From positions 1 to 43,784 of the forward strand of contig CALAPY010000034.1 in the NCBI GenBank assembly GCA_937891015.1: 43,784 bases of DNA, given 5' to 3'. Origin of the DNA: UBA2108 sp002713215 (lineage in GTDB: Bacteria > Bacteroidota > Bacteroidia > Flavobacteriales_G > Salibacteraceae). Made by a program: the position numbers and the translations under genes. The notes under the pieces were generated by a model that saw only the letters and a list, made by a program, of their open reading frames with translations, was not told the DNA's origin and searched no databases. Of this stretch, positions 15,676 through 24,361 are shown in pieces. Within the stretch, counting starts at the first letter, position 1. Each line of letters starts with the position of its first letter.

Positions 15676-17931
15676 TTATGCTTTTGCCTTTGTAATTCTG
15701 AATTTTATTCCGATGTAAAACTCCCGGCCTCGGGTTGGTCCCCATACAGAGGAAGTATCGAAATAGGGACTGAATGGATCTTCCCAACTAATTATAGGGC
15801 GTTTTTGCCTGAAATCGAAAATATTCTCACAACCAATGTAGGTTTCAAATCGTTTGAAATTATAAGTGAATTGGGCATTCACAACCGTGTAGGGTTTTGA
15901 ATAATCGGGCCGTTGATGCTGAGATGGGTTCGATTTGGTATCAGGCAACCTGCGTTCGCCATACCAATGAATATTAACATCAATATGGAATTTTTTAGAT
16001 AAGGGTTTAAAACTTAAGGCCGAAATAATTTTGTCTTTTGGATTAAAGGGAAGGACCTGTTTCTCACCTTCAATGATGCGGTAAACATCCAGGTAGTTAT
16101 ACCCGACCTTAGCTTCAATCCTTTTCCAGAGTTTTACGAAAGCTTCGATTTGAAACCCGTTACTTACACTTGTTCCAGTAAAGTTTTTTATGATGGCCTT
16201 GGTTGGATCGGTATCATAATCCGGGAATATTTGGTTCTGAAATTCTGTTCGATAAAAGTCGGCACTAATGTAACCGTCAATGTTCTCATTTTTTGTGTCA
16301 AACTTTTGCGTAAGGTTAACACCGTAGTTTATTGCCTGTTCTGGATTTAATGATTCAGTAAATATGATATCCCTGGAGCTAACCAGTAAGCCAATGTTTT
16401 CACTAAAAGGATTAGCCGTACGCCAGCCTGTACCAAAGTTTGCACGAATAACGGTTCGAGGAGCAAAGTTGTATTTCAATAGGGTACGTGGACTAGCCAT
16501 AAAGCCAAATTGGTTGTGGTGGTCAACTCGGGCTCCAAGCATCCAGGTTAGCCTTTTGTCGATGAATTGCATTTTATTTTCTGCAAAAAAACCAGGAATA
16601 TATTCCAGCTTATTGTAGTTACCATCATAAGTTCTGGATAGAGCATTACTGGTAAATCCAACATCCTCATTCAGGTTCATATAGCGATAGCTAATTCCGG
16701 TTTTAACTTCATGTTTAGAATATTTGTATTCATATTGAAGATTACCGTAGAAATTGGTCTGTTGGGCATCGTATTTCACTGTTCCGAAATAGGAATTTTG
16801 TTGCTGATGGAATGCTGAGGCAAACAAAACCACATTGCTCTTATCATTGAATCGATATCCAGTCTTGGTCCAAATTTCGGGTTGATCGAAATTTACTGTT
16901 TGGCCATATACCTCAGAACTTCCTTTGTCTGTTTCAGGATTAAAATGAGTTTGACCTCCGGTTCGCTCTTCGTTGACATAACGTATCGCAATGCTGGAGT
17001 TCCAGCCCCAATCATTGGAGTTTCCGTATTTCAATTTGTTGAATACAGAGTATCGGGTGATTAAAGGAAGGTCCAAAAAGTTATCATCATCCCGATCAAA
17101 TTTATTTGCAGGCTGCGTGGTATGAACCGCAGTAAGGTTGCTCCATTTTCCTTTTTTAAAGCTGTAATTGGCATTGAATTGCTTTTCCATAAAGCTGTTC
17201 ATGTAGGCATTGATCAGGAGTTTGTCGGTTTTATCCGGCTTGAGGGTAAGTACATTGATTTGACCGCTTATGCTTTCGAAACCTTGTAAGATGCTATTTG
17301 CACCTTTAGCAATAAAAATATTGTTGACAAGAGTCCCTGGAATGCTGCTAATACCGTAGGTGTAGCTCAATCCCTGAATCATTGGAAAACCATCGATCAA
17401 TACCTGGTTATACACCCCGGAAAGCCCTAAAATTCTAAGTTCCTTCGAGTTAGTGATAACATTAGTGGTTTGAGGTTGCACGGTAATTTGGGTTTCAAAA
17501 CAACCAGCCAAATCACAACAAGCCGCCTTACTTAATTCTAATTGTGTGATCTGTTCCGTTTTGTAAGGGGTAATGGTTGAAACCACAATTCCATCCCGTT
17601 CACCGGTAACAGTTACTTCATTAAGCGAAGTTGTTTCAATGAGTTTAAACTGAACATAAGTCTGGTTTTTAACTTCGATAGTATCGGGCTTATAACCTAC
17701 AAAACGAGCAATAAGTCTCTTGTCTTTGATGTTAGCGCTGGTCAATTCAAATTTTCCATCCACATCCGTGGAAACGCCGATGCTAGTTCCTAACCAGTAG
17801 ATATTCGCCCCGATGAGGGACTCGTTGTTACCTCCAGTTACTCTTCCCTTTATTGTTTGAGCATGAAGTATAGGAGTGATCAACATCCCTAAGAAAAGAA
17901 CCGTATTTCTTATGGATATTGAATAGGACAT
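15676..17931 (-). CDS. TonB-dependent receptor, metal-associated type
   Basis: Outer-membrane TonB-dependent receptor (751 residues). A signal peptide (1-24) is followed by a carboxypeptidase-regulatory-like domain (about 25-110), a plug domain (about 125-235) and a 22-strand-type barrel ending in EFYIGIKFRI. The plug opens with SKAACCDLAGCFET, a cysteine-containing variant of a motif I associate with a Bacteroidota receptor group encoded beside heavy-metal-associated (HMA) proteins. The HMA-like secreted protein is 37 bp upstream on the same strand, and a divergent AraC regulator follows. Copper or another soft metal is the likely cargo, but this is inference from neighbours and cysteines. 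Confidence 0.87.
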   Translation of the reverse strand: MSYSISIRNTVLFLGMLITPILHAQTIKGRVTGGNNESLIGANIYWLGTSIGVSTDVDGKFELTSANIKDKRLIARFVGYKPDTIEVKNQTYVQFKLIETTSLNEVTVTGERDGIVVSTITPYKTEQITQLELSKAACCDLAGCFETQITVQPQTTNVITNSKELRILGLSGVYNQVLIDGFPMIQGLSYTYGISSIPGTLVNNIFIAKGANSILQGFESISGQINVLTLKPDKTDKLLINAYMNSFMEKQFNANYSFKKGKWSNLTAVHTTQPANKFDRDDDNFLDLPLITRYSVFNKLKYGNSNDWGWNSSIAIRYVNEERTGGQTHFNPETDKGSSEVYGQTVNFDQPEIWTKTGYRFNDKSNVVLFASAFHQQQNSYFGTVKYDAQQTNFYGNLQYEYKYSKHEVKTGISYRYMNLNEDVGFTSNALSRTYDGNYNKLEYIPGFFAENKMQFIDKRLTWMLGARVDHHNQFGFMASPRTLLKYNFAPRTVIRANFGTGWRTANPFSENIGLLVSSRDIIFTESLNPEQAINYGVNLTQKFDTKNENIDGYISADFYRTEFQNQIFPDYDTDPTKAIIKNFTGTSVSNGFQIEAFVKLWKRIEAKVGYNYLDVYRIIEGEKQVLPFNPKDKIISALSFKPLSKKFHIDVNIHWYGERRLPDTKSNPSQHQRPDYSKPYTVVNAQFTYNFKRFETYIGCENIFDFRQKRPIISWEDPFSPYFDTSSVWGPTRGREFYIGIKFRITKAKA

Positions 17932-17968
17932 GGAATTAAACCTAATTTCTAAAAGATTAAGTGGACAA

Positions 17969-18292
17969 CTATTTTCCTTTTACTTTATAGGGGCGGTCGT
18001 TAGGATTTTCACAGCCTCCGGTTTTTTCTATTGCCGCATAGATTTCTTCCTTACTCACAAGGGTGGGATTGTAGTTTACTTCAAAGGTTGCCGTGGCTCC
18101 CTGTTTTAGTGTTTTACATGAAGTTACTCCCTTGAGTTTTTCAACATTGGAAGAAATCGTTTTCAAGTCATTGGAACAAGTAATGCCTTTTACTTTCACT
18201 TCGCTTGTTAAAGTGCTATCAGATTGTGAAAAGCCAATGTTGGACATTAAAAGCAGCAAAGCTGCAATTGCGAGCAGTTTTAAAAATTTCAT
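17969..18292 (-). CDS. Secreted HMA-like domain protein
   Basis: Small exported protein (107 residues) with a signal peptide (MKFLKLLAIAALLLLMSNIGFSQ) and one heavy-metal-associated ferredoxin-like domain (about 30-95). The usual M/LxCxxC metal loop reads GITCSND, so only the first cysteine is kept. Other cysteines occur in TSCKTL and GGCENP. It may bind metal with different geometry, or act as a partner without classical Cu(I) chelation. First gene of a two-gene unit with the TonB receptor 37 bp downstream. Probably periplasmic. Confidence 0.85.
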   Translation of the reverse strand: MKFLKLLAIAALLLLMSNIGFSQSDSTLTSEVKVKGITCSNDLKTISSNVEKLKGVTSCKTLKQGATATFEVNYNPTLVSKEEIYAAIEKTGGCENPNDRPYKVKGK

Positions 18293-18513
18293 TTCTATGT
18301 ATTAACTAGCTGATTAATATTTATTTAGAAAGATTTGAATTTGATCCGTCAACTCCCTATCAGCTTAACTTTTTAATGCTGCGAAGGTAGTGAAATCAAC
18401 TGTTGGGTTCTATGTAAATGCTTAGCATAGAATCTGTAATAAGTGTTAAGCAAAAAGGAAATAGTGTTTCTTGTTCTAGTCACATATTCAGATATTTGTC
18501 CAAAATCTCTACC

Positions 18514-19422
18514 ATGTCAGATGAAATTGTAAGAATTAACAGCATAACCCAGCTTCACCAAATGTTTGGTTGGGAAAAACCTAAACATCCTTTGGTGAGT
18601 GTTCTTGATGTAGCCAATCTTAAAAGTATGAACAACTGGGTTGGTGTAAAAATGACCAGTGATTTATACGTGATCACACTTAAAGACCATGATTGTGGGA
18701 TGCTCTATGGTAGAAGTCATTACGATTTTGAGGAAGGTGTGCTTGCATTCTACGAACCCGGCCAGGTTGTTACTCAGACAGAAGAGATTAATGAAGAAGA
18801 GCAAAGTGGTTGGATGTTGTTCTTTCATCCTGATTTATTGCGAAAATCTGCGTTAGGCAGAAAAATCCAGGAATATTCGTTTTTTTCTTATGGTGTAAAT
18901 GAGGCACTGCATTTATCGGATCAGGAAAGGAGAATGCTGTACGATACTGTTTCAAAAATTGAATTTGAATACAACCAGAATATTGATGGACATACCCAGG
19001 AACTAATTGTAAACAACATTGAATTGCTTCTGAATTACAGCAATCGATTTTACGAAAGGCAATTCCATACCCGAACCAATACACACAAAGATGTAGTTAT
19101 TCAATTTGAAACCTTGCTGAAGGCCTACATGAGCTCGGATAAGCTGGTTAATGAGGGTATTCCCAGCGTGGCCTATTTTGCAGATCAGGTACATTTATCT
19201 GGCAATTATTTGAGCGATCTCTTAAAAAAGGAAACTGGAAAAAACGTAAAGGATCACGTTAATAATTTGTTGATTGATAAAGCAAAAACCATGTTGCTAA
19301 GTTCAGGTGACACGGTAAGTGAAATAAGTTATAAGCTTGGTTTTAACTACCCCCATTATTTTACCAGGATGTTTAAGCTTCACACGGGTCAAACTCCAAA
19401 TGATTACAGAACCATAAATTGA
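18514..19422 (+). CDS. AraC-family transcriptional regulator
   Basis: Regulator of about 302 residues with an N-terminal sensing domain (about 1-190) and a C-terminal double helix-turn-helix (about 205-300: VAYFADQVHLSGNYLSDLLK, then VSEISYKLGFNYPHYFTRMFK and TGQTPNDYR). ATG 18514 (MSDEIVR) is preferred over the upstream in-frame ATG at 18418, because the extra 32 residues look unconserved and the upstream start falls in a small palindrome (ATGCTTAGCAT, 18418-18428). It is divergent from the HMA/TonB-receptor unit, so it may control that unit. The ligand is unknown. Confidence 0.85.
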   Translation: MSDEIVRINSITQLHQMFGWEKPKHPLVSVLDVANLKSMNNWVGVKMTSDLYVITLKDHDCGMLYGRSHYDFEEGVLAFYEPGQVVTQTEEINEEEQSGWMLFFHPDLLRKSALGRKIQEYSFFSYGVNEALHLSDQERRMLYDTVSKIEFEYNQNIDGHTQELIVNNIELLLNYSNRFYERQFHTRTNTHKDVVIQFETLLKAYMSSDKLVNEGIPSVAYFADQVHLSGNYLSDLLKKETGKNVKDHVNNLLIDKAKTMLLSSGDTVSEISYKLGFNYPHYFTRMFKLHTGQTPNDYRTIN

Positions 19423-19452
19423 TTTACTAAGTGATATTGGTATTTTAGGCGA

Positions 19453-19755
19453 ATGGAGCGTGGAGGTTATATTTATATAATGGCTAACAGGATCAGGTCT
19501 GTATTGTATGTCAGGGTAACTTCTCAACTTTCAATACGAGTTGATAATCATAAAAATGGAATAGGATCTCAATTCACTTCCAAATACAAGTGTATCGACC
19601 TTATTTATTATAAAGGTTTTCCTTTTATTGTGGAAGCCATTAAAAGGGAAAAGCAAATGAAAAAGTGGAAACGGGACTGGAAAATGAATGTTATCCGAGA
19701 ATTGAATCCAAATTTGGATGACTTATCGTCTATAGTTTTTAAAGAAAGATTATGA
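19453..19755 (+). CDS. Small GIY-YIG nuclease family protein
   Basis: Protein of 100 residues, essentially a bare GIY-YIG domain of the YhbQ/UPF0213-like type. GGYIYIMAN supplies the first motif (Y6-I7-Y8). LYVRVTS (19-21) is the second motif, with Arg21 where Gly is normal. R29 and H33 lie in LSIRVDNHKNG, and the catalytic-type Glu is in AIKREKQMKKW (E66). The Gly-to-Arg change (AGG versus GGG) is one transition and may inactivate it. The TGA stop (19753-19755) overlaps the first bases of the palindromic element at 19754-19872, which suggests the gene and repeat belong together. It lies 30 bp after the AraC gene. Confidence 0.82.
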   Translation: MERGGYIYIMANRIRSVLYVRVTSQLSIRVDNHKNGIGSQFTSKYKCIDLIYYKGFPFIVEAIKREKQMKKWKRDWKMNVIRELNPNLDDLSSIVFKERL

Positions 19756-19872
19756 GATTCCTGAATCCACTTCGCTCCTCAGGAATGACATCTAGTAAAA
19801 ATACTTTTGTTGTTGGGGTTTTAATTATTTCAGCGACACCCCAATCGTCATTCCTGCGAATGCAGGAATCTC
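19754..19872. repeat. Nested palindromic (MITE/REP-like) element attached to the GIY-YIG gene
   Basis: A 119-bp element bounded by a perfect 10-bp inverted repeat (GAGATTCCTG at 19754-19763, CAGGAATCTC at 19863-19872). A second perfect 10-bp inverted repeat lies inside (CAGGAATGAC at 19780-19789, GTCATTCCTG at 19847-19856). Each end is also a hairpin: ATTCCTGA/TCAGGAAT (19757-19764, 19779-19786) and ATTCCTGC/GCAGGAAT with a GAAT loop (19850-19869). A third stem, TTGGGGT/ACCCCAA, sits in the middle (19813-19819, 19838-19844). No clear target duplication flanks it. It may double as the terminator of the nuclease gene. Confidence 0.75.
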
Positions 19873-19907
19873 AAAGTCTTATAAGATAAAGAAGTAAACT
19901 AAGAGTT

Positions 19908-20573
19908 ATGAAGGTAATTATTACAGGAGCAACCGGAATGATTGGAAAAGGTGTTTTATTGGAGTGCCTCGATCACGAGAGTGTAACCGAAGTATTAAGC
20001 ATTTCCAGAAGATCACTTGAAATAGATCATCCTAAATTGAAGGAACTGATTCACGCTGATTTTTCTGAATTTGATTCTGTAAAGGGGCAACTGGTGAGTT
20101 ACGATGCAGTATTCTGTTGTATGGGAGTTAGCGCGGCTGGAATGACCGAAGAAAATTATACCCGTTTAACTCATGATTATACCATGGCATTGGCTAGAAC
20201 TCTTATAGCCATAAACCCTGAAATGACACTGACTTATGTATCGGGTCAGGGAACTGATTCATCGGAGAAGGGGAGAAGCATGTGGGCCAGGGTAAAAGGA
20301 AGGCTTGAGAATGACTTGCTCAGGCTTGGTTTTAAGGGAGCCTTTATGTATCGGCCCGGAGGAATTATTCCACTGAAAGGAATTCAACCAAGTTCTAGGC
20401 TTTACCGGGTATTGATTACCTATTTAAAATGGTTGCTTTATCTAATGAAAGCATTGGCCCCTAATTCCATTGTCGATACCACCCAAATTGGTCTCTCAAT
20501 GATTAATATAGTACAGACCGGTTACGAAAAGAAAATCATTGATCCAAAAGACATCATTGCTACAGCTAAATAA
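19908..20573 (+). CDS. Atypical SDR / NAD(P)-binding epimerase-like protein
   Basis: Rossmann-fold protein of 221 residues. The nucleotide-binding motif at the N-terminus is VIITGATGMIGKGVLLEC (TGxxGxxG, residues about 3-20). Further landmarks are DAVFCCMGVSAAGM and TYVSGQGTDSSEKGRSMWARVKGRLE, where the usual YxxxK is replaced by a W-ARVKG segment (Lys kept). It lies in the atypical short-chain dehydrogenase group of NAD(P)H-binding proteins. The substrate is unknown and catalysis uncertain because the tyrosine is missing. It follows the palindromic element by 35 bp. Confidence 0.8.
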   Translation: MKVIITGATGMIGKGVLLECLDHESVTEVLSISRRSLEIDHPKLKELIHADFSEFDSVKGQLVSYDAVFCCMGVSAAGMTEENYTRLTHDYTMALARTLIAINPEMTLTYVSGQGTDSSEKGRSMWARVKGRLENDLLRLGFKGAFMYRPGGIIPLKGIQPSSRLYRVLITYLKWLLYLMKALAPNSIVDTTQIGLSMINIVQTGYEKKIIDPKDIIATAK

Positions 20574-20692
20574 TTACCGATCTGCTGTTCAGTAATTTGT
20601 GTTAGCCTTTCTGTAATATATGTTTAATCCAGCATTCTTATGTTTATGACCTTTGTACCACAAAATTGTAGAACTCTATTAATTGAATTAAA

Positions 20693-21760
20693 ATGAAGCA
20701 GATTGATAAAACAAAATCCGTAATGGTAACAGGTGCCAATGGATACGTAGCCAGTTGGTTGGTAAAAAAGTTATTGGACGAAGGCATGACGGTTCATGCT
20801 GTAGTTCGGGACCCAAACAATGAAAAAAAGATTGGTCATTTAAAGAAGGCGGCTGAAAATGCCAAGGGTAAGCTAACGTTTTTTGCCGGTGATTTACTAA
20901 AACCCGGTTCCTATACCGAAGCCATGCAAGGATGTGAGTTGGTCTATCACACAGCTTCACCGTTTACGACTACAGTAAAAGATCCTCAGAAAGAATTGAT
21001 CGATCCGGCGGTTAATGGAACCGTCAATGTATTGAGTTCCGCCAATGAAGTAGATTCTGTAAAGCGGGTAGTGGTAACCAGTAGTTGTGCTGCCATTTAT
21101 ACTGACGCTATTGATACGGTTAATGCACCCGGAGGAAAACTAACTGAGGAAGTCTGGAATTCAACTTCATCCCTTGACTATCAACCTTATTCGTACTCTA
21201 AAACCCTTGCTGAAAAAAAGGCGTGGGAAATGGAAAAAGCACAAGTTCGATGGGACCTAATCACAATAAATCCATCATTTGTAATGGGCCCGGCATTAAA
21301 CCCAGCCAACACGACCTCTGAAAGCATTAACGTGCTAAAAATGTTTGGAGATGGAGAGATGAAAATGGGAGTGCCAAAAATGGGAGTCGGGGTAGTTGAT
21401 GTTAGAGACCTGGCAGAAGTGCATTATAGAGCAGGATATACTCCAGAGGCTAAAGGACGTTATATAGCATCCGCTCATAACACGGATTTTCTGGAAATGA
21501 GTTCCGTGTTGATCCCTAAGTATGGAGCTAAATTCCCACTGCCTAAAAGGGCATTGCCCAAGTGGTTACTCATGATTGTTGGGCCAATGACCAACAAGCT
21601 TTTCACCAGAAGGTTCTTAAGGAATAATGTTAATGTGCCATGGAGAGCGGATAACTCAAAGATTAAAAGAGAGTTGGAAATGAATTTTAAACCTTTGAAG
21701 GAGACTATGGAGGATTCGTTCCAGGTACTAATTGATGAAGAAATATTGGTAGCAAAGTAG
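20693..21760 (+). CDS. NAD-dependent epimerase/reductase (extended SDR, dihydroflavonol-reductase-like)
   Basis: Extended SDR of 355 residues. Residues 10-25 carry the cofactor motif VTGANGYVASWLV, followed by AVVRDPNN, where the basic residue favours NADP(H). VVVTSSCAAIY supplies the catalytic serine, and YSYSKTLAEK gives the YxxxK pair. The pattern matches DFR/cinnamoyl-CoA-reductase/aldehyde-reductase proteins found in bacteria. It probably reduces a small aldehyde or ketone; the substrate is not known. It is transcribed alone, 119 bp after the previous SDR gene, and followed by the broken dioxygenase gene. Confidence 0.85.
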   Translation: MKQIDKTKSVMVTGANGYVASWLVKKLLDEGMTVHAVVRDPNNEKKIGHLKKAAENAKGKLTFFAGDLLKPGSYTEAMQGCELVYHTASPFTTTVKDPQKELIDPAVNGTVNVLSSANEVDSVKRVVVTSSCAAIYTDAIDTVNAPGGKLTEEVWNSTSSLDYQPYSYSKTLAEKKAWEMEKAQVRWDLITINPSFVMGPALNPANTTSESINVLKMFGDGEMKMGVPKMGVGVVDVRDLAEVHYRAGYTPEAKGRYIASAHNTDFLEMSSVLIPKYGAKFPLPKRALPKWLLMIVGPMTNKLFTRRFLRNNVNVPWRADNSKIKRELEMNFKPLKETMEDSFQVLIDEEILVAK

Positions 21761-21831
21761 TTGTTGTTATGTAAGAATGAGTTGGTTAGTAAAAGGTTAT
21801 TCACACCATCAATTCTTATATTTACCTGAGA

Positions 21832-22728
21832 GTGAGACGTCGTGATTTTATATCATCAATTCTGTTAACCGGAGTAGGTATGAGTGCATTTAGTCAATTG
21901 AAAAACATAACTGAGAGTTTACCCCTGCAGGAAAAGCTAATGCCCGCACTTTTTATTGGCCACGGGAACCCCATGAACGGCGTCATTGACAATGAGTTTA
22001 GTCGTTCTTGGAAAAATATGGTAAAAGATATTCCGAAACCCAACTTAATTTTATGTGTTTCGGCGCATTGGTTGACCCGAGGTACTTCGATAACAGCCAT
22101 GTCAAAGCCAAAAACGATTCACGACTTCGGAGGTTTTCCAAAAGAAATGTATGAGGTTCAATATCCTGCTCCGGGCCATCCTGGTTTTGCGAATGAGCTT
22201 CACGAATCAAACCCGGAAATTAAACTCGATCAGGACTGGGGGCTGGATCATGGTTCATGGACAGTGATTCGTCAAATGTATCCCTAAGCCGATATTCCTG
22301 TGCTACAACTTAGTATCAATTACCACATGCCTGGTAAATATCACTATCAGCTTGGGCAACAGTTGAAAGCACTCCGCAAAAGGGGAGTACTACTTATTGG
22401 AAGCGGTAATATGGTACATAACCTTAGTATGGCTGGAGCTCCCGGAGGAAAAAGGCCTACCATGGAAACCGCAGATGAGCCCTATGGCTATGGTTGGGCC
22501 ATTGAGATCAATGAAACGTTTAAAAAACTCATCAGGGAAAAGGAACACAAGAAGTTAACCGCATATCAACAATTAGGAGAGGCAGCTAAGTTGGCCATAC
22601 CGACTCCGGATCATTATTACCCTTTGCTCTATGTTCTGGGGATGCAGGAGAATAATGATCAGGTTGAGATATTTAATGATGTTTGTTTGGCTGGTTCGTT
22701 GAGTATGACCTCAGTTAAGATTGGATAG
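21832..22728 (+). pseudogene. ygiD: 4,5-DOPA-extradiol-dioxygenase-like gene interrupted by one in-frame stop
   Basis: The class III extradiol dioxygenase (LigB/YgiD) frame is continuous across 21832-22728 except for TAA at 22285-22287. The first part (151 residues, GTG start) has a twin-arginine-like leader (MRRRDFISS), FIGHGNPMN, SAHWLT and GLDHGSW. The second part, in the same frame (ADIPVLQLSI...), holds IGSGNMVHNL, PTPDHYYPLLYVLG and the C-terminus. The metal-binding histidines are thus split across the stop. One base change from GAA, AAA or CAA would explain it. A partial restart at GTG 22300 is possible but would lack half the active site. Recoding or a sequencing error cannot be excluded. 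Confidence 0.82.
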
Positions 22729-22733
22729 TTTAC

Positions 22734-23681
22734 TTAGCGCTTAACTTTAGGATACCAGTGTTTTGCAGCTTCTGGGTCAACCGGCTTCGGAGGGTCTTCC
22801 ATATTGATTTCCGGGAATAATTTGGTCTTAAAGCCCTCATAATCCTTTGCCCATTCTTTATGTTGATAGACGCATACAGGCAGGCATATTGAGCAATAGT
22901 TGTGTTTTGCAAAATAGGGAAAGCATTTGCCAGTATCAACCATGTACCGATCATTACCCAGGTGATCTTTTCCCGCTTCTGGCGATCGATCATCAGGAAT
23001 AGCTTTAGCCGGGCAGTAGATTCTACAGGCCCTGCAGATATCGCAGAATTTAGCAATACCAGCATCTATAGGTTGGTCAGTCTTCAGAGGCATACAGGTA
23101 ATAACACTTCCCAATCGAAATAAGGGACCCATGGTTGGGTGGATAATAGAACCATGACGCCCCAATTCACCAAACCCAGCTTTTAGGGCCAATGGAATGT
23201 GCAATACATCGCTATCTCCAATAGGATGTTCGACCTTGCAGGTATATCCAAGGTCACGAACGTACTGAGCGAGTTTAATGACCACTTCGCCTAAAGAAAA
23301 ATAAACCCTTAGACACTCGACTGCTGATTCATGAGAGGGTACCTCCTGAAATTTGCGCCAAAGCATTTTCTGGCCAACCACAATGGCATATTTTTCATCT
23401 ATCTGTCTTCCCTTGTAAATATCGCTTGCTTCAATTTCAGCGATGCCAACTTCGGTTGCACCTAGCTCTTTTGCTTTTTCCTTTATGGCTTGTGAAGCCT
23501 GGGACACATTTTCGAATTCCTTCTGGTCTGGGTTTACTTCACCGGTGAATCTAGGGTATTGAAGTTCTTTGATTTGCTTGAGAATTTCATCGGCCTCTGC
23601 AATATCGATTTGCCTGCCACCTATGGAAGCATACCAGGTATCCCAGTTAAATGCAGGAGGGGAGGTACTAGAACCGATCAC
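22734..23681 (-). CDS. Reductive-dehalogenase-like 4Fe-4S protein
   Basis: Soluble protein of 315 residues with an RdhA/QueG-like fold. The cobalamin-region motif GFGELGRHGSIIHPTMGP followed by LGSVIT is characteristic of the reductive dehalogenase family. Two 4Fe-4S clusters are predicted: C213-x2-C216-x2-C219-x3-C223-P and C253...C263-x2-C266-x3-C270. There is no Tat signal, so it is cytoplasmic, and it is shorter than respiratory RdhA (usually 450-500). It could reduce an organic substrate or be a QueG relative. The start is GTG at 23681; an in-frame TAA lies two codons upstream, so no longer start is possible. It is convergent with the broken dioxygenase gene. Confidence 0.8.
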   Translation of the reverse strand: MIGSSTSPPAFNWDTWYASIGGRQIDIAEADEILKQIKELQYPRFTGEVNPDQKEFENVSQASQAIKEKAKELGATEVGIAEIEASDIYKGRQIDEKYAIVVGQKMLWRKFQEVPSHESAVECLRVYFSLGEVVIKLAQYVRDLGYTCKVEHPIGDSDVLHIPLALKAGFGELGRHGSIIHPTMGPLFRLGSVITCMPLKTDQPIDAGIAKFCDICRACRIYCPAKAIPDDRSPEAGKDHLGNDRYMVDTGKCFPYFAKHNYCSICLPVCVYQHKEWAKDYEGFKTKLFPEINMEDPPKPVDPEAAKHWYPKVKR

Positions 23682-23732
23682 GACTTAATTCTGGTTTATT
23701 GCGAAACGACTTCGACATTATTTGTCAGATAT

Positions 23733-24143
23733 TTATTTAAAATAATCCCTAACCCAGGCTATTAGCTGATTGTTGGTTTGGCTGTCCGCTGTTTCAACGC
23801 CTTTAAGTTTACCATATAAATCTTTGTGATGATTTGAGAGTTCACTTGATAGTTTTTGACCGGTTTGTGAAGGGCCAAAAATCACCAAGGATTCAACAAC
23901 CGGTAGACTGGTAATTACTTCATTGAAGTACGCTTTCAATTGGTGTGTTTCCCGCTCTAAAAATTTACCGTCCTGGACAACATCCTGCGGACCTCCCTTC
24001 ATTTTAGTACCACTTCCTCCTTTAGGGTGATATTCTTCCACCTTGGATTTTACCGTTTTCATGAGTTCTCCACCATTTTCTGCTGAAATAATTTTTGCCG
24101 ATCTTTTATCTATCCAAATTCCAATCTTTGTTGCCATATCCAT
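23733..24143 (-). CDS. eRF1/Pelota-like small protein of unknown function
   Basis: Protein of 136 residues of the widespread bacterial family with an N-terminal GIWIDKRSAKII strand pair, a Gly-rich loop ending GPQDVVQD, a middle helix (LKAYFNEVITSL), VIFGPSQTGQKL, and a C-terminal KGVETADSQTNNQLIAWVRDYF. The usual consensus is GPGEAK and GVETADKMTDRQI, so this copy is diverged in the loop. The family has an eRF1-domain-like fold; its cellular role is not established. ATG at 24143 or 24137 could be the start. Confidence 0.75.
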   Translation of the reverse strand: MDMATKIGIWIDKRSAKIISAENGGELMKTVKSKVEEYHPKGGSGTKMKGGPQDVVQDGKFLERETHQLKAYFNEVITSLPVVESLVIFGPSQTGQKLSSELSNHHKDLYGKLKGVETADSQTNNQLIAWVRDYFK

Positions 24144-24230
24144 TTTATTTAATCATTATACAAGTCGTTCTTGACGCTATTTCATTATTCAATTTCAAAG
24201 CTTAACTCGATATAACATCCCATTTCCTTC

Positions 24231-24238
24231 CAAATTTA
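24231..24238 (-). promoter_or_regulatory. -7 box TAAATTTG upstream of the eRF1-like gene
   Basis: Minus strand reads TAAATTTG, about 90 nt before the start of the 23733-24143 gene. The leader would be fairly long and no -33 was confirmed, so this is weak. Confidence 0.25.
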
Positions 24239-24361
24239 AGGCAAATTGCTGTGTACATATAGCAGTTTATTGCGGTAAGGTTTGATACACAAGATGATCC
24301 TTCAAATAAGAAGAGGAATGGCCTGAATCGCTTGACGAAATATTGATGTAACAGTTATTGG

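Noticed and set aside
18418..18513. Upstream start for the AraC regulator
   Set aside because: The extra 32 residues look non-homologous and the start lies within a small palindrome; ATG 18514 fits the family's N-terminus better.
22300..22728. Independent gene from GTG 22300
   Set aside because: Same frame as the first half, immediately after one TAA, and it would encode only half a dioxygenase.
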